This document shows positions 41,324 through 50,461 of a stretch of 64,000 nucleotides of DNA, in pieces. The translations under genes were made by a program, and so were the position numbers. The stretch is from Ktedonospora formicarum (GTDB lineage Bacteria > Chloroflexota > Ktedonobacteria > Ktedonobacterales > Ktedonobacteraceae). The stretch covers positions 1,054,001-1,118,000 of the forward strand of contig NZ_BNJF01000002.1 of NCBI RefSeq assembly GCF_016587355.1, given 5' to 3'. The notes under the pieces are model-generated. The model searched no databases, had not been told where the DNA came from, and worked only from the letters and a program-made list of their open reading frames with translations. Numbering within the stretch: the first letter of the stretch is position 1; every line of letters begins with the position of its first letter.

Positions 41324-42343
41324 ATGTTTCAGTCCATTCTCGTCCCGCTTGATGGCTCGACTCGCGCGGAGGAAGCGCTACCACTGGCAGCTCGACTCGC
41401 GCGCGCGATGAATTCCTCATTGATTCTGTTGCGAGTGCTGCTACCCGAGGAGATGCATATGCATTTACGCGCGCATGTAGAGAGTCACAAGGTCGAGCAT
41501 CTACGTGAAACATGTCTTGAAGAGGCCCTGAATTATCTTAAGCGCATCGGCGAAGAGGGACAACTGCGAGGTATCCCAACCACTGCCAGCGCTGTTATTG
41601 GTAATCCCGGTGACATGATCCTGCGCGCTGCCCAGGAGCATATGGCGCAACTGATCGTCATGCGCAGTCATGGGCAGGCTGCGCATGCACGCTGGCTTCT
41701 GGGTAGTGTTGCCCAGCATGTTGTACGCTATAGCCCGATCCCTACCCTGGTCACGCCCAACATCTGCATGTCTTTCGTGCATCACTATGAGAACCCCCAG
41801 CACACGCCCCATATCCTGGTCGCGCTCGATGGCTCATCCCTTTCTGAGTCCGCGCTTCTCCCGGCCGCCCGACTGGCCCATGCCCTCGCCCACCCGCGGA
41901 AGGGCCATATTCACCTGACCTGCGCTGTCCGCACCCAAACTGCGAATAGCCGCGCTAATAAGAGGCAAATTGACGCGCAGAACTCCCAGGCCCGCGACGA
42001 AGCTATGGCCTATCTACAAAGTATCGAAGCCCGTTTTCGTGGCGGCGACTTCTGCGATTACTCGCTCACTGCCAGCTCCTCAGTAGTACCCTATACGGCA
42101 CGGGATGATATCTGGAAGCGCCTTCTTGAGGAGGTCAAGTATATGGGAGAAGGTGATCATCAGGTCTGCGACATCGTCGCGCTGGCGACCCAGGGCAAGG
42201 TTGGATTGCAACGTCTACGCGAGGGCAGCGTCACCGAAGATATGCTCAATGCCGCTGCCTGCCCCCTGCTCATCGTGCGCTCTCAGCCCGTCGAAGTAGA
42301 ACTCTTTACCCATAGTGCTAGTTCCAGGCATCACAAGCACTAA
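41324..42343 (+). CDS. Universal stress protein with two UspA domains
   Basis: A 339-residue protein of two tandem UspA domains. Domain 1 starts FQSILVPLDGSTRAEEALP and ends IVMRSHGQAAHARWLLGSVAQHVVRYSPIPTLV, shown here as VMRSHGQAAHARWLLGSV. This is the G-x2-G-x9-G-S/T nucleotide loop with some change. Domain 2 starts HILVALDGSSLSESALL and ends DIVALATQGKVGLQRL and CPLLIVRS. I chose the ATG at 41324 with GAAAGGAG seven bases upstream; a longer frame begins at 41216. It probably binds ATP or AMP and helps survival under stress. Confidence 0.9.
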   Translation: MFQSILVPLDGSTRAEEALPLAARLARAMNSSLILLRVLLPEEMHMHLRAHVESHKVEHLRETCLEEALNYLKRIGEEGQLRGIPTTASAVIGNPGDMILRAAQEHMAQLIVMRSHGQAAHARWLLGSVAQHVVRYSPIPTLVTPNICMSFVHHYENPQHTPHILVALDGSSLSESALLPAARLAHALAHPRKGHIHLTCAVRTQTANSRANKRQIDAQNSQARDEAMAYLQSIEARFRGGDFCDYSLTASSSVVPYTARDDIWKRLLEEVKYMGEGDHQVCDIVALATQGKVGLQRLREGSVTEDMLNAAACPLLIVRSQPVEVELFTHSASSRHHKH

Positions 42344-42351
42344 AACCTTAA

Positions 42352-42405
42352 CACAAAGCCACAGGGATCGTCGCATGAGATATGATATGGCCCTGTGGTT
42401 TTGTG
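42352..42405 (+). terminator. Rho-independent terminator of the Usp gene
   Basis: CACAAAGCCACAGGG (42352-42366) pairs with CCCTGTGGTTTTGTG (42391-42405), 14 of 15 plus one wobble. The stem base is rich in T. It begins 9 bp beyond the stop. Confidence 0.75.
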
Positions 42406-42612
42406 ATTACAAAAAGGAAACCCAGCACAGGTTTAAGTCTGTTTCCCCACCCTGTTCTTGATCATCAATTCTTTGGAGGTAAGCCTTCTGATCTCTATTG
42501 CATTGTTGTTGTTAAAAAAGTTTTCGCGAGAACTTATTTTCATCGATGGATTAGATGAAACCTTCTTATAGTAACAATTAAGCGTTTGCCTGTAAGATCA
42601 GAATAGCGCTCC

Positions 42613-43053
42613 TTATAGCACTTTAACCATTGTGTAGTAGCTTGAGCCAGGGGGATAGTCTTCTATGACTCCCACGACTTTATAGCCGTGACGTTCGTAG
42701 AAGGTGCGAGCCTGGAACTCATAGGTTGTTAGCAAGACTTTGTGAGCTCCATTTTTCCGGCCTATTTGCTCGATTTGTGTCAGAATCGTACTTCCAAGTC
42801 CTTGACCGCGGAGCGTCTCTGAGAGCCAGAAGTCATTTAGTTCTAGCCAGTTCCAGTAAAGCTCAGCTGTAATGCCACCCTGCCACTGATTATCCTTATC
42901 TACAACTATGATATGCGCCTTCTTGATTGCTCCTTCAGTTCGAGCTTGTTTATGTGATGGTGAATGTTGATTGTTAAATTCTCGGATGCGCTCATGCAAG
43001 TATTTCTCAAACTCAGGATGTGGTTCGAGCGCGGCTTTAATCTGATAACTCAT
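42613..43053 (-). CDS. GNAT family N-acetyltransferase
   Basis: A 146-residue single-domain acetyltransferase. The acetyl-CoA loop is LRGQGLGSTILTQIE (R-G-Q-G-L-G), preceded by FWLSETLRGQ, and motif B is AHKVLLTTYEFQARTFYERHGYKVVG, visible as VLLTTYEFQARTFYERHGY. I prefer the ATG at 43053 (MSYQIKAALEP) over one at 43137, because the domain begins there. The upstream site is weak. The substrate is unknown. It lies behind the ABC exporter genes with a gap, probably its own unit. Confidence 0.88.
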   Translation of the reverse strand: MSYQIKAALEPHPEFEKYLHERIREFNNQHSPSHKQARTEGAIKKAHIIVVDKDNQWQGGITAELYWNWLELNDFWLSETLRGQGLGSTILTQIEQIGRKNGAHKVLLTTYEFQARTFYERHGYKVVGVIEDYPPGSSYYTMVKVL

Positions 43054-43165
43054 ATTGAAATATTCTCTCTGTAAGTTGTCGGAACACCCTGAGACGACCC
43101 TGTCCCAGGGTGTTTTATAGATTATTTGTTTTAGCACATAGATTGTTGTAAGGGACTACAACTGG

Positions 43166-44953
43166 CTAGTCTGTGGTGGCTTCGACTGTTTCGCTGGCGC
43201 TAAAGTCACCATGCCAGAGGCGGCGCATCTCTTCACTGCTGGCGAGCAGGTCGTCAAGCTTGCCTTCGGCTTCGATGCGGCCCTCTTTGAGTACAAGGAT
43301 GTGGTCGGCCCGGCGCAGGACTGAACGTCGATGCGAGACCGCGAGGACGGTGGCGTCCTGTCGCGCGGCGATTCGCTGCCAGAGCAGTGTTTCGGTCTCT
43401 ACGTCGAGTGCGCTGGAAAGGTCGTCAACGACGTAGAGTTCCGCCGGGCGCACAAACATGCGCGCTGCCGCCGCGCGTTGTATCTGTCCACCAGAGAGGC
43501 GCACGCCCCTTGGCCCAATCATGGTGTCCAATCCCTCGCTCATCTCAGCGATATCGGGCTCAAGGACCGCTAGTTCAAGCGCGCGGCTCATGGTCTCCGA
43601 CTCCTCCTTGACCCCCAGTAGGATGTTTTCGCGCAGGCTGTCGCTGAACATGTGCGGTACCTGCGAGGTATAGGCGCTGAAGGGCGGAACAAAGAATGTC
43701 TCGGGCTGCTCGACGCGTGAGCCGTTCCAGGCTATCTCTCCCTGGCTAGGTGGTAGCAGACCCAGCAAGACCTGAAGTAGGGTCGTCTTGCCTGAGCCAA
43801 TACGACCCGTGACCACGGTAAAGGAACCTCTCTTGAGCGCGAGGTTGATGCCGCTAATGCCGTGCTCCGTATCGGGATAGTGGTAGCCCAAACCTGTCAC
43901 GTCGAGGCACTGTAAGCGTTTCTCCCCTATAGCAGGCGTAGGCGGTAGTTCCGGAAGTGAACCATGCATATAGAGTGGGCTGACCTCGACCAGTTTGCGT
44001 GGGGGCGCACCCTGGAGCAGCGTTAGTAGGCGGTCGATAGAGACGTTCGCCTGTTTGTACGCGGTCGACATGCGCCCAAAGTGGGTGGTAAATTCGGTCA
44101 TCCAACCCAGGAAGTAGACGAAAAGCGCGAAGTCGCCCACTGTAAAGCTACCACTGTGCATGACCTGTCCTGCCAGAAGCAGGATGATACCTGTTCCAAT
44201 GCTTACGGTATTGGAGAAGGTTGATTGTAGCACCTGATCAAGCACCTTGTCGCGTACCGTCATGGTCAGGCGAGCGTCATTGAGGCGGCGGAAGTAGGCG
44301 ACACTCTTATGCTCGGCGTTGGCGATCTGAACCGCCTGGACAGCGCCAAAGAGCTCTCCTAGAAAGCCTGTCACCGCGCCTGTAGCCTTGCGGTTATCTC
44401 CACGTCGCTTTCTGATCTGCTCGCCCGCGAATTGCACACAGGCAACAATCACGATCAGCGGCAGGTAGACGATGGCTGTGATCGTGGGGGTGATCCTGAA
44501 CATAATGACAAAAGCCACGCCCACGAAGATGATAAAGGCTACAAGGTCGTTGAAGCCCATCAGGAAGCTGGAAATATCATCCACATCGTCGCGCAGGCGA
44601 CTGATTGCCTCGCCGGAGGATGCAGGCAGGGCCCGTGCTCCTGGCTGTCGTAGCACATGGGCGAAGATGTTCTTCTGCAAGAGGGCCGCGCCAACGTACA
44701 TGAAGGGCGAGTTGGTGATCTGACAGCCTGCCAGGAAGATGATACGTCCCAGGGCTGAGGCCAATAACAAGGCCGCGATGGACCAGAGTAGCTGACTGCT
44801 CAGACTATTGGCGGTCAGGCTGTCGAAGAAGCGTTGCACAATCAATCCAACTATCATCTCAAAGATGAAGACCAGGACGATTGAGAGGCAGTTGAGCGCG
44901 AAGTACCAGGGCTGGAAGCGAATCAGGTACCAGAAGCAGCGCCAGGCTTTCAT
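43166..44953 (-). CDS. ABC exporter half-transporter (degenerate-site subunit)
   Basis: A 595-residue type IV ABC exporter half: six helices in residues 1-310 and an NBD in 345-585. Walker A is GRIGSGKTT, the signature is a canonical LSGGQIQRAAAARM, but Walker B reads LYVVDDLSSALD, with Asp in the position of the catalytic Glu. It overlaps the next half-transporter gene by 4 bp (ATGA) and therefore forms a heterodimer with it. The site built from this Walker B is expected to be hydrolytically weak. The pair probably exports drugs or lipids. Confidence 0.93.
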   Translation of the reverse strand: MKAWRCFWYLIRFQPWYFALNCLSIVLVFIFEMIVGLIVQRFFDSLTANSLSSQLLWSIAALLLASALGRIIFLAGCQITNSPFMYVGAALLQKNIFAHVLRQPGARALPASSGEAISRLRDDVDDISSFLMGFNDLVAFIIFVGVAFVIMFRITPTITAIVYLPLIVIVACVQFAGEQIRKRRGDNRKATGAVTGFLGELFGAVQAVQIANAEHKSVAYFRRLNDARLTMTVRDKVLDQVLQSTFSNTVSIGTGIILLLAGQVMHSGSFTVGDFALFVYFLGWMTEFTTHFGRMSTAYKQANVSIDRLLTLLQGAPPRKLVEVSPLYMHGSLPELPPTPAIGEKRLQCLDVTGLGYHYPDTEHGISGINLALKRGSFTVVTGRIGSGKTTLLQVLLGLLPPSQGEIAWNGSRVEQPETFFVPPFSAYTSQVPHMFSDSLRENILLGVKEESETMSRALELAVLEPDIAEMSEGLDTMIGPRGVRLSGGQIQRAAAARMFVRPAELYVVDDLSSALDVETETLLWQRIAARQDATVLAVSHRRSVLRRADHILVLKEGRIEAEGKLDDLLASSEEMRRLWHGDFSASETVEATTD

Positions 44954-46689
44954 TGTAGAACCTCCTCATGAGCGGCGCGAAGCAGGTGTGAGAAGTAGGA
45001 ATCGTAATCATTCGCGAGTTCGGTACGCGCGCCAAGCTCGCTAATACTCCCCTTGTCCAGCACCATGATGCTATCGGCGCGTTGGACCGTGCTCAGACGG
45101 TGCGCGATTATTATCGCGGTTCGCCCCTTGAGCAGCTTATCAATAGCTTGCTCCAACAGGCGCTCGGTGGCGGGATCGAGACGTGATGAAGCCTCGTCGA
45201 GAATGACGACCGATGGATTACGCAGGAAGACGCGTGCGAAGGCCAATAATTGAGCCTCACCTGCTGAGAGTCCACCACCGTTGCTCGCGAGCATTGTGTC
45301 TAGCCCTTCCGGTAATTCCTTATACCATTGACCCATGCCAAGTGTCTCGATGGCCTGAATGATGCGCGTGTCGTCGATGCTCTTGTCGAAGAAGGTGAGA
45401 TTGTCGCGCACACTGGCATGGAAAAGCTGTACGTCCTGGGTGACCATGCCAACCAGATTGCGCAAGTCGGCACGCTTGGCGGCGCGGATATCCTGTCCGC
45501 CCAGGCGAATAACCCCGCTTGCAGGATCATACAGACGGAAGAGCAGGCGCGTGATCGTTGTTTTTCCGCTACCAGTGCGCCCTAGCAAACCTAGCACTTT
45601 TCCTGCCTCGACGCGGAAGGCCAGGTTTCGCACGGTCAGGTCTTCCTCACCATAGCCAAAGGAGACATCCTCGAACTCGACGTCCAACGCGCCCTCTGGA
45701 AAGGTCGCGCCGGGACCGTCCTCAAGCTCGCTCTGCACCTCAAGCATTTCGCGGATACGGATAAAGCCCGCGCTTGCCTTCTGGAAGTCGTCCAGCTGGT
45801 CCGTGATAGCCTGGATGGGCTGGAAGATAAGTTGGGTGTAGAAATAGATCAAGAAGGCCATACCGAGAGACATCTCATTCCGGCTGTAAAACCAGGCGAT
45901 AACAAGGAAGGCAACCATTGTTCCCATGAGTGAGGTTATAATCGGCATGGTCCATACGGCGACCGACATGACTCTGGCGGTGCGCCCGGTGCGAAAGCGC
46001 TGGCGGGTATGCCTGTAGAGGCGGAGCATTACATACTCCTGAGCTCCACTTGAGCGAATATCCTCGGTGCCGTGCAGGCGCTCTTCGAGGAAGCCGAAGA
46101 GTTCGGCGGTACTCTGGCGAAAGGCTTTCCAGTACTTGACCGCGATATTGCGCGCGCTGGCGATGAGCAGGAGCGCGATAATGGTAAAGAGGATCAGCGC
46201 TATGCTTGCCTGCCAGTCCTGAAAGGCAAGGACAATCAGGACACCCAGTAAGAGCAGCAGGTTGCCAACAATCTTGATGATGAATTGGGAGAAGAAGTTG
46301 GCCAGCGCTGTGACGTCACCATCGACACGCTCGATAAGTTCGCCGGGTGTATGACGCTTATGGAAGCCCATGTCCAGCGTGACGAGGTGCTCTGTAAGAT
46401 CCAGGCGTAAGGCGTTTGTAGCGGACCAGCCTACGCGTTCGCTGAAGTAGGTCGCGAAGATCTTGACGATCTGTTGCACCAGTGCCACACCGATAAAGAG
46501 GAGCGCGACTCCCAAGATACCATTTTGTACACCAGTAGACGTGATGGTATCAATAAAAATGCGGAGGAGTTGTGGATTGACGATTTGCAGCGCAATGTCA
46601 CCACAAAGTAATATCGCCAGGATAATGACCAGCCTCCATTGTGGAGCGAGGTATGTTGCGAGCAGTTGGCGATAGCCCTTAAGATGCAT
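44950..46689 (-). CDS. ABC exporter half-transporter (consensus Walker B subunit)
   Basis: A 579-residue ABC exporter half with six helices (about 20-300) and an NBD. Walker A is GRTGSGKTT, Walker B VVILDEASSRLD with the catalytic Glu, and the H-loop AHRLSTV, but the signature is LSAGEAQLLAFAR instead of LSGGQ. This is the complement of its partner, as in known heterodimeric exporters with one degenerate site. It is the first gene of the operon and lies behind a leader of about 400 nt carrying a 33-codon leader ORF and alternative hairpins. Translation-dependent induction by its substrate is likely. Confidence 0.93.
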   Translation of the reverse strand: MHLKGYRQLLATYLAPQWRLVIILAILLCGDIALQIVNPQLLRIFIDTITSTGVQNGILGVALLFIGVALVQQIVKIFATYFSERVGWSATNALRLDLTEHLVTLDMGFHKRHTPGELIERVDGDVTALANFFSQFIIKIVGNLLLLLGVLIVLAFQDWQASIALILFTIIALLLIASARNIAVKYWKAFRQSTAELFGFLEERLHGTEDIRSSGAQEYVMLRLYRHTRQRFRTGRTARVMSVAVWTMPIITSLMGTMVAFLVIAWFYSRNEMSLGMAFLIYFYTQLIFQPIQAITDQLDDFQKASAGFIRIREMLEVQSELEDGPGATFPEGALDVEFEDVSFGYGEEDLTVRNLAFRVEAGKVLGLLGRTGSGKTTITRLLFRLYDPASGVIRLGGQDIRAAKRADLRNLVGMVTQDVQLFHASVRDNLTFFDKSIDDTRIIQAIETLGMGQWYKELPEGLDTMLASNGGGLSAGEAQLLAFARVFLRNPSVVILDEASSRLDPATERLLEQAIDKLLKGRTAIIIAHRLSTVQRADSIMVLDKGSISELGARTELANDYDSYFSHLLRAAHEEVLQ

Positions 46690-46822
46690 GATGGTCCCTT
46701 CCAGGTCTCTTTGGAGTATTGTCGTTATGTACGAAACCGTTAAGATCGACCGTTAGCAAACATGCTAAAACGGGATGGTGGGCGCGTAAAGGCAGGTGAC
46801 GCCCCTATACAAGTGGATAAAT

Positions 46823-46893
46823 GCCCACGGAGATGTCGAATAACAAGGGATTTGAGGTGGTGCCGTGGGCGTTGACCATCTTGTGCCCACAGC
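46823..46893 (-). promoter_or_regulatory. Mutually exclusive hairpins in the ABC exporter leader
   Basis: The segment GCCGTGGGC (46862-46870) can pair with GCCCACAGC (46885-46893), or with GCCCACGG (46823-46830); both cannot form together. A third GCCCAC copy lies in the leader ORF (46988-46993), and a further GGGCG/CGCCC hairpin lies at 46780-46804. This is the arrangement of an attenuator whose choice depends on ribosome position. Confidence 0.6.
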
Positions 46894-46906
46894 CTGAGTA
46901 GCATAT

Positions 46907-47008
46907 CTAATTGAAGCGGTCAGGACACTTCAATGTAGAGAGAAGCGGCAAAAAGGGCATAGTATGGCCTTGGACAAAAGGATTAATGCCCACACGTGCC
47001 GTAGCCAT
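46907..47008 (-). CDS. Leader peptide of the ABC exporter operon (33 aa)
   Basis: A small ORF starts with ATG at 47008, with CGGAG seven bases upstream, and stops at TAG (46907-46909). The peptide begins MATARVGINPFVQGHTMPFL and has a polar C-terminus ending CPDRFN. Its core QGHTMPFL is repeated almost exactly in the leader peptide of the MFS pump (51941-52078) as QGRTMPFL. The nucleotide block encoding it (46950-46973 on the plus strand) is also conserved and includes a run of T. I infer a ribosome-stalling or translation-sensing peptide. It is too short and unusual to be an ordinary gene. Confidence 0.65.
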   Translation of the reverse strand: MATARVGINPFVQGHTMPFLPLLSTLKCPDRFN

Positions 47009-47094
47009 GGCACGCTCCGTTACCATACAATAAACCATGTAGTTGCCTCTCCAGAGTGGATGTTTATTACAAACTAATCAATTGAAGCTCTTTA

Positions 47095-47124
47095 AGAGTA
47101 ACATGAACTTCCCCTTCACGTCAA
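47095..47124 (-). promoter_or_regulatory. Promoter of the ABC exporter leader
   Basis: On the minus strand TTGACG (47119-47124) and, 18 bp later, TGTTACTCT, an extended -10 (TACTCT at 47095-47100). Transcription would begin near 47088, giving an untranslated leader of about 400 nt before the exporter start. Confidence 0.55.
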
Positions 47125-47272
47125 GGGCGATTTGAAAGCCCCGCGTAGCTTTCCAGTTCTCCCCTGACAGATGGCATCGGCCCACTTTGCGGATTCTGGG
47201 AAGCAGGAAGGCGTGAATGTAAATATATGCTAAATGTTTTTATCTCAGGCTCCGAGAATACGATGAATTCCA

Positions 47273-47331
47273 TTGACAAGGCCATATTCTTGGGCTATGC
47301 TCCTTGTAGAAAATAAACAGAGACTCTGTTT
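47273..47331 (+). promoter_or_regulatory. Promoter and operator of the ABC-2 exporter operon
   Basis: TTGACA (47273-47278), 17-bp spacer, TATGCT (47296-47301). From about +8 to +24 follows the palindrome AAACAGAG-A-CTCTGTTT (47315-47331), a likely repressor site. It is 25 bp before the ATPase start. The regulator is not encoded next to it. Confidence 0.7.
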
Positions 47332-47355
47332 GTAAATGAGAGAGAGAATAGGGAT

Positions 47356-48285
47356 ATGACAGCGATCATTGAAGTAGAGAGCCTGACCAAGCGTTATGGA
47401 AGTAAGCGTGGCATTAGTGACGTTTCCTTTCAAGTGCAAGAGGGAGAGGTCTTTGGTTTTCTCGGTCCCAATGGCGCGGGTAAAACAACCACCATTCGCC
47501 TGCTGATGGCGCTATTGCGCGCCAATTCAGGTCAGGCGCGAATCGCTGGACTTGATGTCTGGCGGCAGTCTGTAGAGGTCAAACGTTTGATCGGCTATCT
47601 GCCGGGTGAGCTCGCGCTTGATCCTAATCTGACTGGTCGGCAGATTCTAGAGTACTTTGGGCACCTGCGTGGAGGCGTCGATCAGGTCTATCTCAAGCAA
47701 CTGATCGCGCGCCTGGACTTCGATCCGAGCCGTAAGTTTCGCCAGTATTCCAGCGGCAATAAGCGCAAGCTAGGTATCATTCAAGCTTTTATGCATCGTC
47801 CTCGCCTGCTGATTCTGGATGAGCCTACTAGCGGACTGGACCCACTGAATCAGCAGGAGTTTGATCGCATGGTGCTGGAAGTGCGCGACGATGGGCGCAC
47901 GGTATTCCTCTCCTCTCATATCCTGACCGAGGTGGAGCAGACCTGTAATCGGGTCGCTATCATCCGTGGGGGACAACTCGCGCGGGTGGGTCTCATCGAA
48001 GAATTGAAGGATATCAAGCATCAGGAGATGACCATTGTCTTTGCCAGTGCGGTGCCTGTGGAAGTCTTCAAGGGACTTGAAGGCGTGGAGCAGGTGGAGG
48101 CGCTGGCAGATGGACGTACGCTGCGGATCGCTGTACAGGGGCAGGCCGATGCGGTCATCAAGGAAGCGGCACGGTATTCTGTCGTGAGCCTTAGCAGCCA
48201 CGAACCCAGCCTGGAAGACATTTTCATGCGCTACTACGAAAGTGACGGCGTCGCCGCCAGGGAGGCCAGTCATGTGGTTCACTAG
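47356..48285 (+). CDS. ABC transporter ATP-binding protein (ABC-2 type exporter)
   Basis: A 309-residue ATPase of the drug/antibiotic export type. Walker A is GPNGAGKTTTIRLL, the signature YSSGNKRKLGIIQAFM (a known variation of LSGGxxxR in this branch), Walker B LLILDEPTSGLDPLNQQEF and the switch His in LSSHILTEVEQ. The C-terminal 80 residues are the usual DUF4162-like extension. It pairs with the permease gene, which it overlaps by 14 bp. Likely substrate is an antibiotic or other toxic compound. Confidence 0.93.
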   Translation: MTAIIEVESLTKRYGSKRGISDVSFQVQEGEVFGFLGPNGAGKTTTIRLLMALLRANSGQARIAGLDVWRQSVEVKRLIGYLPGELALDPNLTGRQILEYFGHLRGGVDQVYLKQLIARLDFDPSRKFRQYSSGNKRKLGIIQAFMHRPRLLILDEPTSGLDPLNQQEFDRMVLEVRDDGRTVFLSSHILTEVEQTCNRVAIIRGGQLARVGLIEELKDIKHQEMTIVFASAVPVEVFKGLEGVEQVEALADGRTLRIAVQGQADAVIKEAARYSVVSLSSHEPSLEDIFMRYYESDGVAAREASHVVH

Positions 48286-49921
48286 TGTCTATCTCAAAAC
48301 CTTACGCGAGGCGCGAATCGCTATTCTTGGTTGGGGTCTGGGCATGGGCTTGCTACTCTTCGCGGTCCTGTCCGCTTTCCCCTCGCTGGTAGAGACTCCT
48401 GAGGCTCGGGCGTCGCTTGTCAGCCTCTCTAGCTCATTCACCTGGCTCGCCGAACCGGTCGCCGTGGATACGCCCGGCGGCTACGCCACCTTTAAATATG
48501 GCTTTACCATCCTGCTGATGGCTGTCTGGCCTCTGCTTGTGTGCAGTCGTATGCTGAGGGGCGAAGAAGAGCGTGGCTCTCTCGATGTCTTGCTCTCGCT
48601 TCCGCGTGGGCGGATGCGTGTCGCATTGGAGAAGCTAGCCGCTCTCTGGACCGCTTTGCTGGGCATGGGGCTGCTGATTGGACTCCTGGCCTTCGCAGGT
48701 GGTCAGAAGGTCAGCGCGGACTTTGGTCTGGGAGATGCCCTGCTCTTTGGTTTGAACGTGGTGCTTGCTTGCGGCGTCTTTGGATCGCTTGCCCTGTTGC
48801 TCTCCCAATTCACACAGGAACGAGGCGCGGCGTCTGGTATTACGGGCGGTCTATTGTTGATCGCGATCATGGTGGATATGATTCACCGGGTCATCCCTGA
48901 TACCGAATGGATTAGCCGCTTCTCGCCTATCTATTACTATAATTTGAGTCGACCGCTTGTATCAGGTTTTGGGACTAATACTGGCGGCTTATTGATCTTG
49001 CTGGCATTGAATGTGGTGCTGTGCGGCGCAGCGCTAGGACTCTTCGTGCGGCGTGATGTAGGCGGAACGGTAGCTCTGCCCCGCTTCTTGCGGTTACCAG
49101 AGCGCGCGGCGCGGACAGAACGGGCGCTCCCCGCGAATGCCTGGTCGCTACGCTCGGTCTATACGCGCAGTCTAGGGATGATCGTAAAACCTGCCTGCTG
49201 GTGGACACTGGGTATCGCCGGGTTTGCCGCGTGGATGATTGTGATTGTCAAGCAAACAGAGCAACAACTATCAAAAATATATGAGAGCTCACCACTGTTG
49301 AGCGGCATTCTCTCGAAGGTTGGCGGTGGAGACTCGGGCATGAATGCCACACTACTCAGTGCCCTGTTTGCCTTTTTACCGCTCTTGCTGATGGCTTTTG
49401 CCATAACCCAGGCTACACGTTGGTCCGCCGATGAGGAGGAGGGCCTGCATGATCTGGTGCTGGCGACGCCGCAGTCACGTCTGCGGGTTCTGCTGGCACG
49501 CTTTGGTGCGCTTACGACCGCGACGGTGTTTATGGGAGTAGTGACGCTGGGCGCGACAACGCTGGCTTCGCTAGCTACCGGCCTCAAGTTGGACTGGGGC
49601 AACCTGTCTGCCGCGACACTCTCAATCATTCCATTGGGCCTACTCATGGCTGCTCTGGGCTATCTCTTTGCTGGCTGGTTGCGGACAGTAGTGGATACTG
49701 GCCTCTTGAGCTTCTTACTGGTAATCTGGTTCTTCATCAGCTTTGTTGGTCCTGAGTTGAACTGGTCAGAGACAACGTTGAGGTTCTCAGCTTTCTATTA
49801 CTATGGCACTCCTCTCTTGCATGGTCTCCCGCTTATGGATACATTGGGAGTGTTGCTGGTGACTGCTATGGCACTGGTCCTGGCTTCGATCCGTTTTGTC
49901 CGTAAAGATATCGCACGGTGA
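48272..49921 (+). CDS. ABC-2 type exporter permease
   Basis: A 549-residue membrane protein with twelve or so hydrophobic helices in two similar halves. Each half contains a charged loop (RMLRGEEERGSLDVLLSLP in the first, ATRWSADEEEGLHDLVLATP in the second), the E-x-E-x-G-x-L/D motif of ABC-2 exporters of the tetronasin/fluoroquinolone type. I place the start at the ATG at 48272 (MWFTSVYLKTL) with GGGAGG upstream; it overlaps the ATPase stop. Membrane component of the exporter. Confidence 0.92.
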   Translation: MWFTSVYLKTLREARIAILGWGLGMGLLLFAVLSAFPSLVETPEARASLVSLSSSFTWLAEPVAVDTPGGYATFKYGFTILLMAVWPLLVCSRMLRGEEERGSLDVLLSLPRGRMRVALEKLAALWTALLGMGLLIGLLAFAGGQKVSADFGLGDALLFGLNVVLACGVFGSLALLLSQFTQERGAASGITGGLLLIAIMVDMIHRVIPDTEWISRFSPIYYYNLSRPLVSGFGTNTGGLLILLALNVVLCGAALGLFVRRDVGGTVALPRFLRLPERAARTERALPANAWSLRSVYTRSLGMIVKPACWWTLGIAGFAAWMIVIVKQTEQQLSKIYESSPLLSGILSKVGGGDSGMNATLLSALFAFLPLLLMAFAITQATRWSADEEEGLHDLVLATPQSRLRVLLARFGALTTATVFMGVVTLGATTLASLATGLKLDWGNLSAATLSIIPLGLLMAALGYLFAGWLRTVVDTGLLSFLLVIWFFISFVGPELNWSETTLRFSAFYYYGTPLLHGLPLMDTLGVLLVTAMALVLASIRFVRKDIAR

Positions 49922-49976
49922 GAATGAGTGAGTGCGCGCAAATAGCGCGTGACTTTCAGAAGGAAAGGATGTGCTC

Positions 49977-50453
49977 ATGGCAGAAGCACGCTCGCGTGGT
50001 AGCACTCACAACTCGCGCTGGATCAAGGCGACGCCTGAAGCGCTCTATCGAGCCTTTACCGATCCAGTGGCCCTGGCGACCTGGATGGCACCGGGCGATA
50101 TGACCGGAGAGGTTCATAGCTTCGATCATAGGGTTGGTGGCGGGTATCGGATGTCATTGTACTATCCATTAACGGACACAAGTGCACGTGGCAAGACATC
50201 TGAGAGAGAAGATAGTTATACCTCGCGCTTTGTGGAACTGGAACCACCACGAAGGATTGTTGAAGCCATTACTTTTGCTTCAGCCGATCCAGCCTTCACT
50301 GGAGAGATGATCATGGAAATCACATTGGAGGCCGAAAACGGCGGAACAATGGTTACCATGACTTTCAAGGATATTCCAGTGGGCATTCGACCCGAGGACA
50401 ACGAGGTTGGTACAGAGTCATCTCTTGCGAAACTGGCTCAATATGTTGAATAG
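49977..50453 (+). CDS. SRPBCC (AHSA1-like) family protein
   Basis: A 158-residue START-like protein. The typical beginning RWIKATPEALYRAFTDPVALATWMAPGDM (pieces IKATPEALYRAFTDP and ALATWMAPGDM), a central EDSYTSRFVELEPPRRIVEAI and the end GTMVTMTFKDIPVGIRPEDNE fit the AHSA1/polyketide-cyclase fold. I use the ATG at 49977, with GAAAGGAT eight bases upstream. It follows the exporter permease by 55 bp and may be part of its operon; a role as ligand-binding or detoxifying protein is conceivable but unproven. Confidence 0.9.
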   Translation: MAEARSRGSTHNSRWIKATPEALYRAFTDPVALATWMAPGDMTGEVHSFDHRVGGGYRMSLYYPLTDTSARGKTSEREDSYTSRFVELEPPRRIVEAITFASADPAFTGEMIMEITLEAENGGTMVTMTFKDIPVGIRPEDNEVGTESSLAKLAQYVE

Positions 50454-50461
50454 GTAAGAGG

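Noticed and set aside
47770..48282. 170-codon open frame opposite the ABC ATPase
   Set aside because: Antisense shadow of a clear ATPase gene without start signal.
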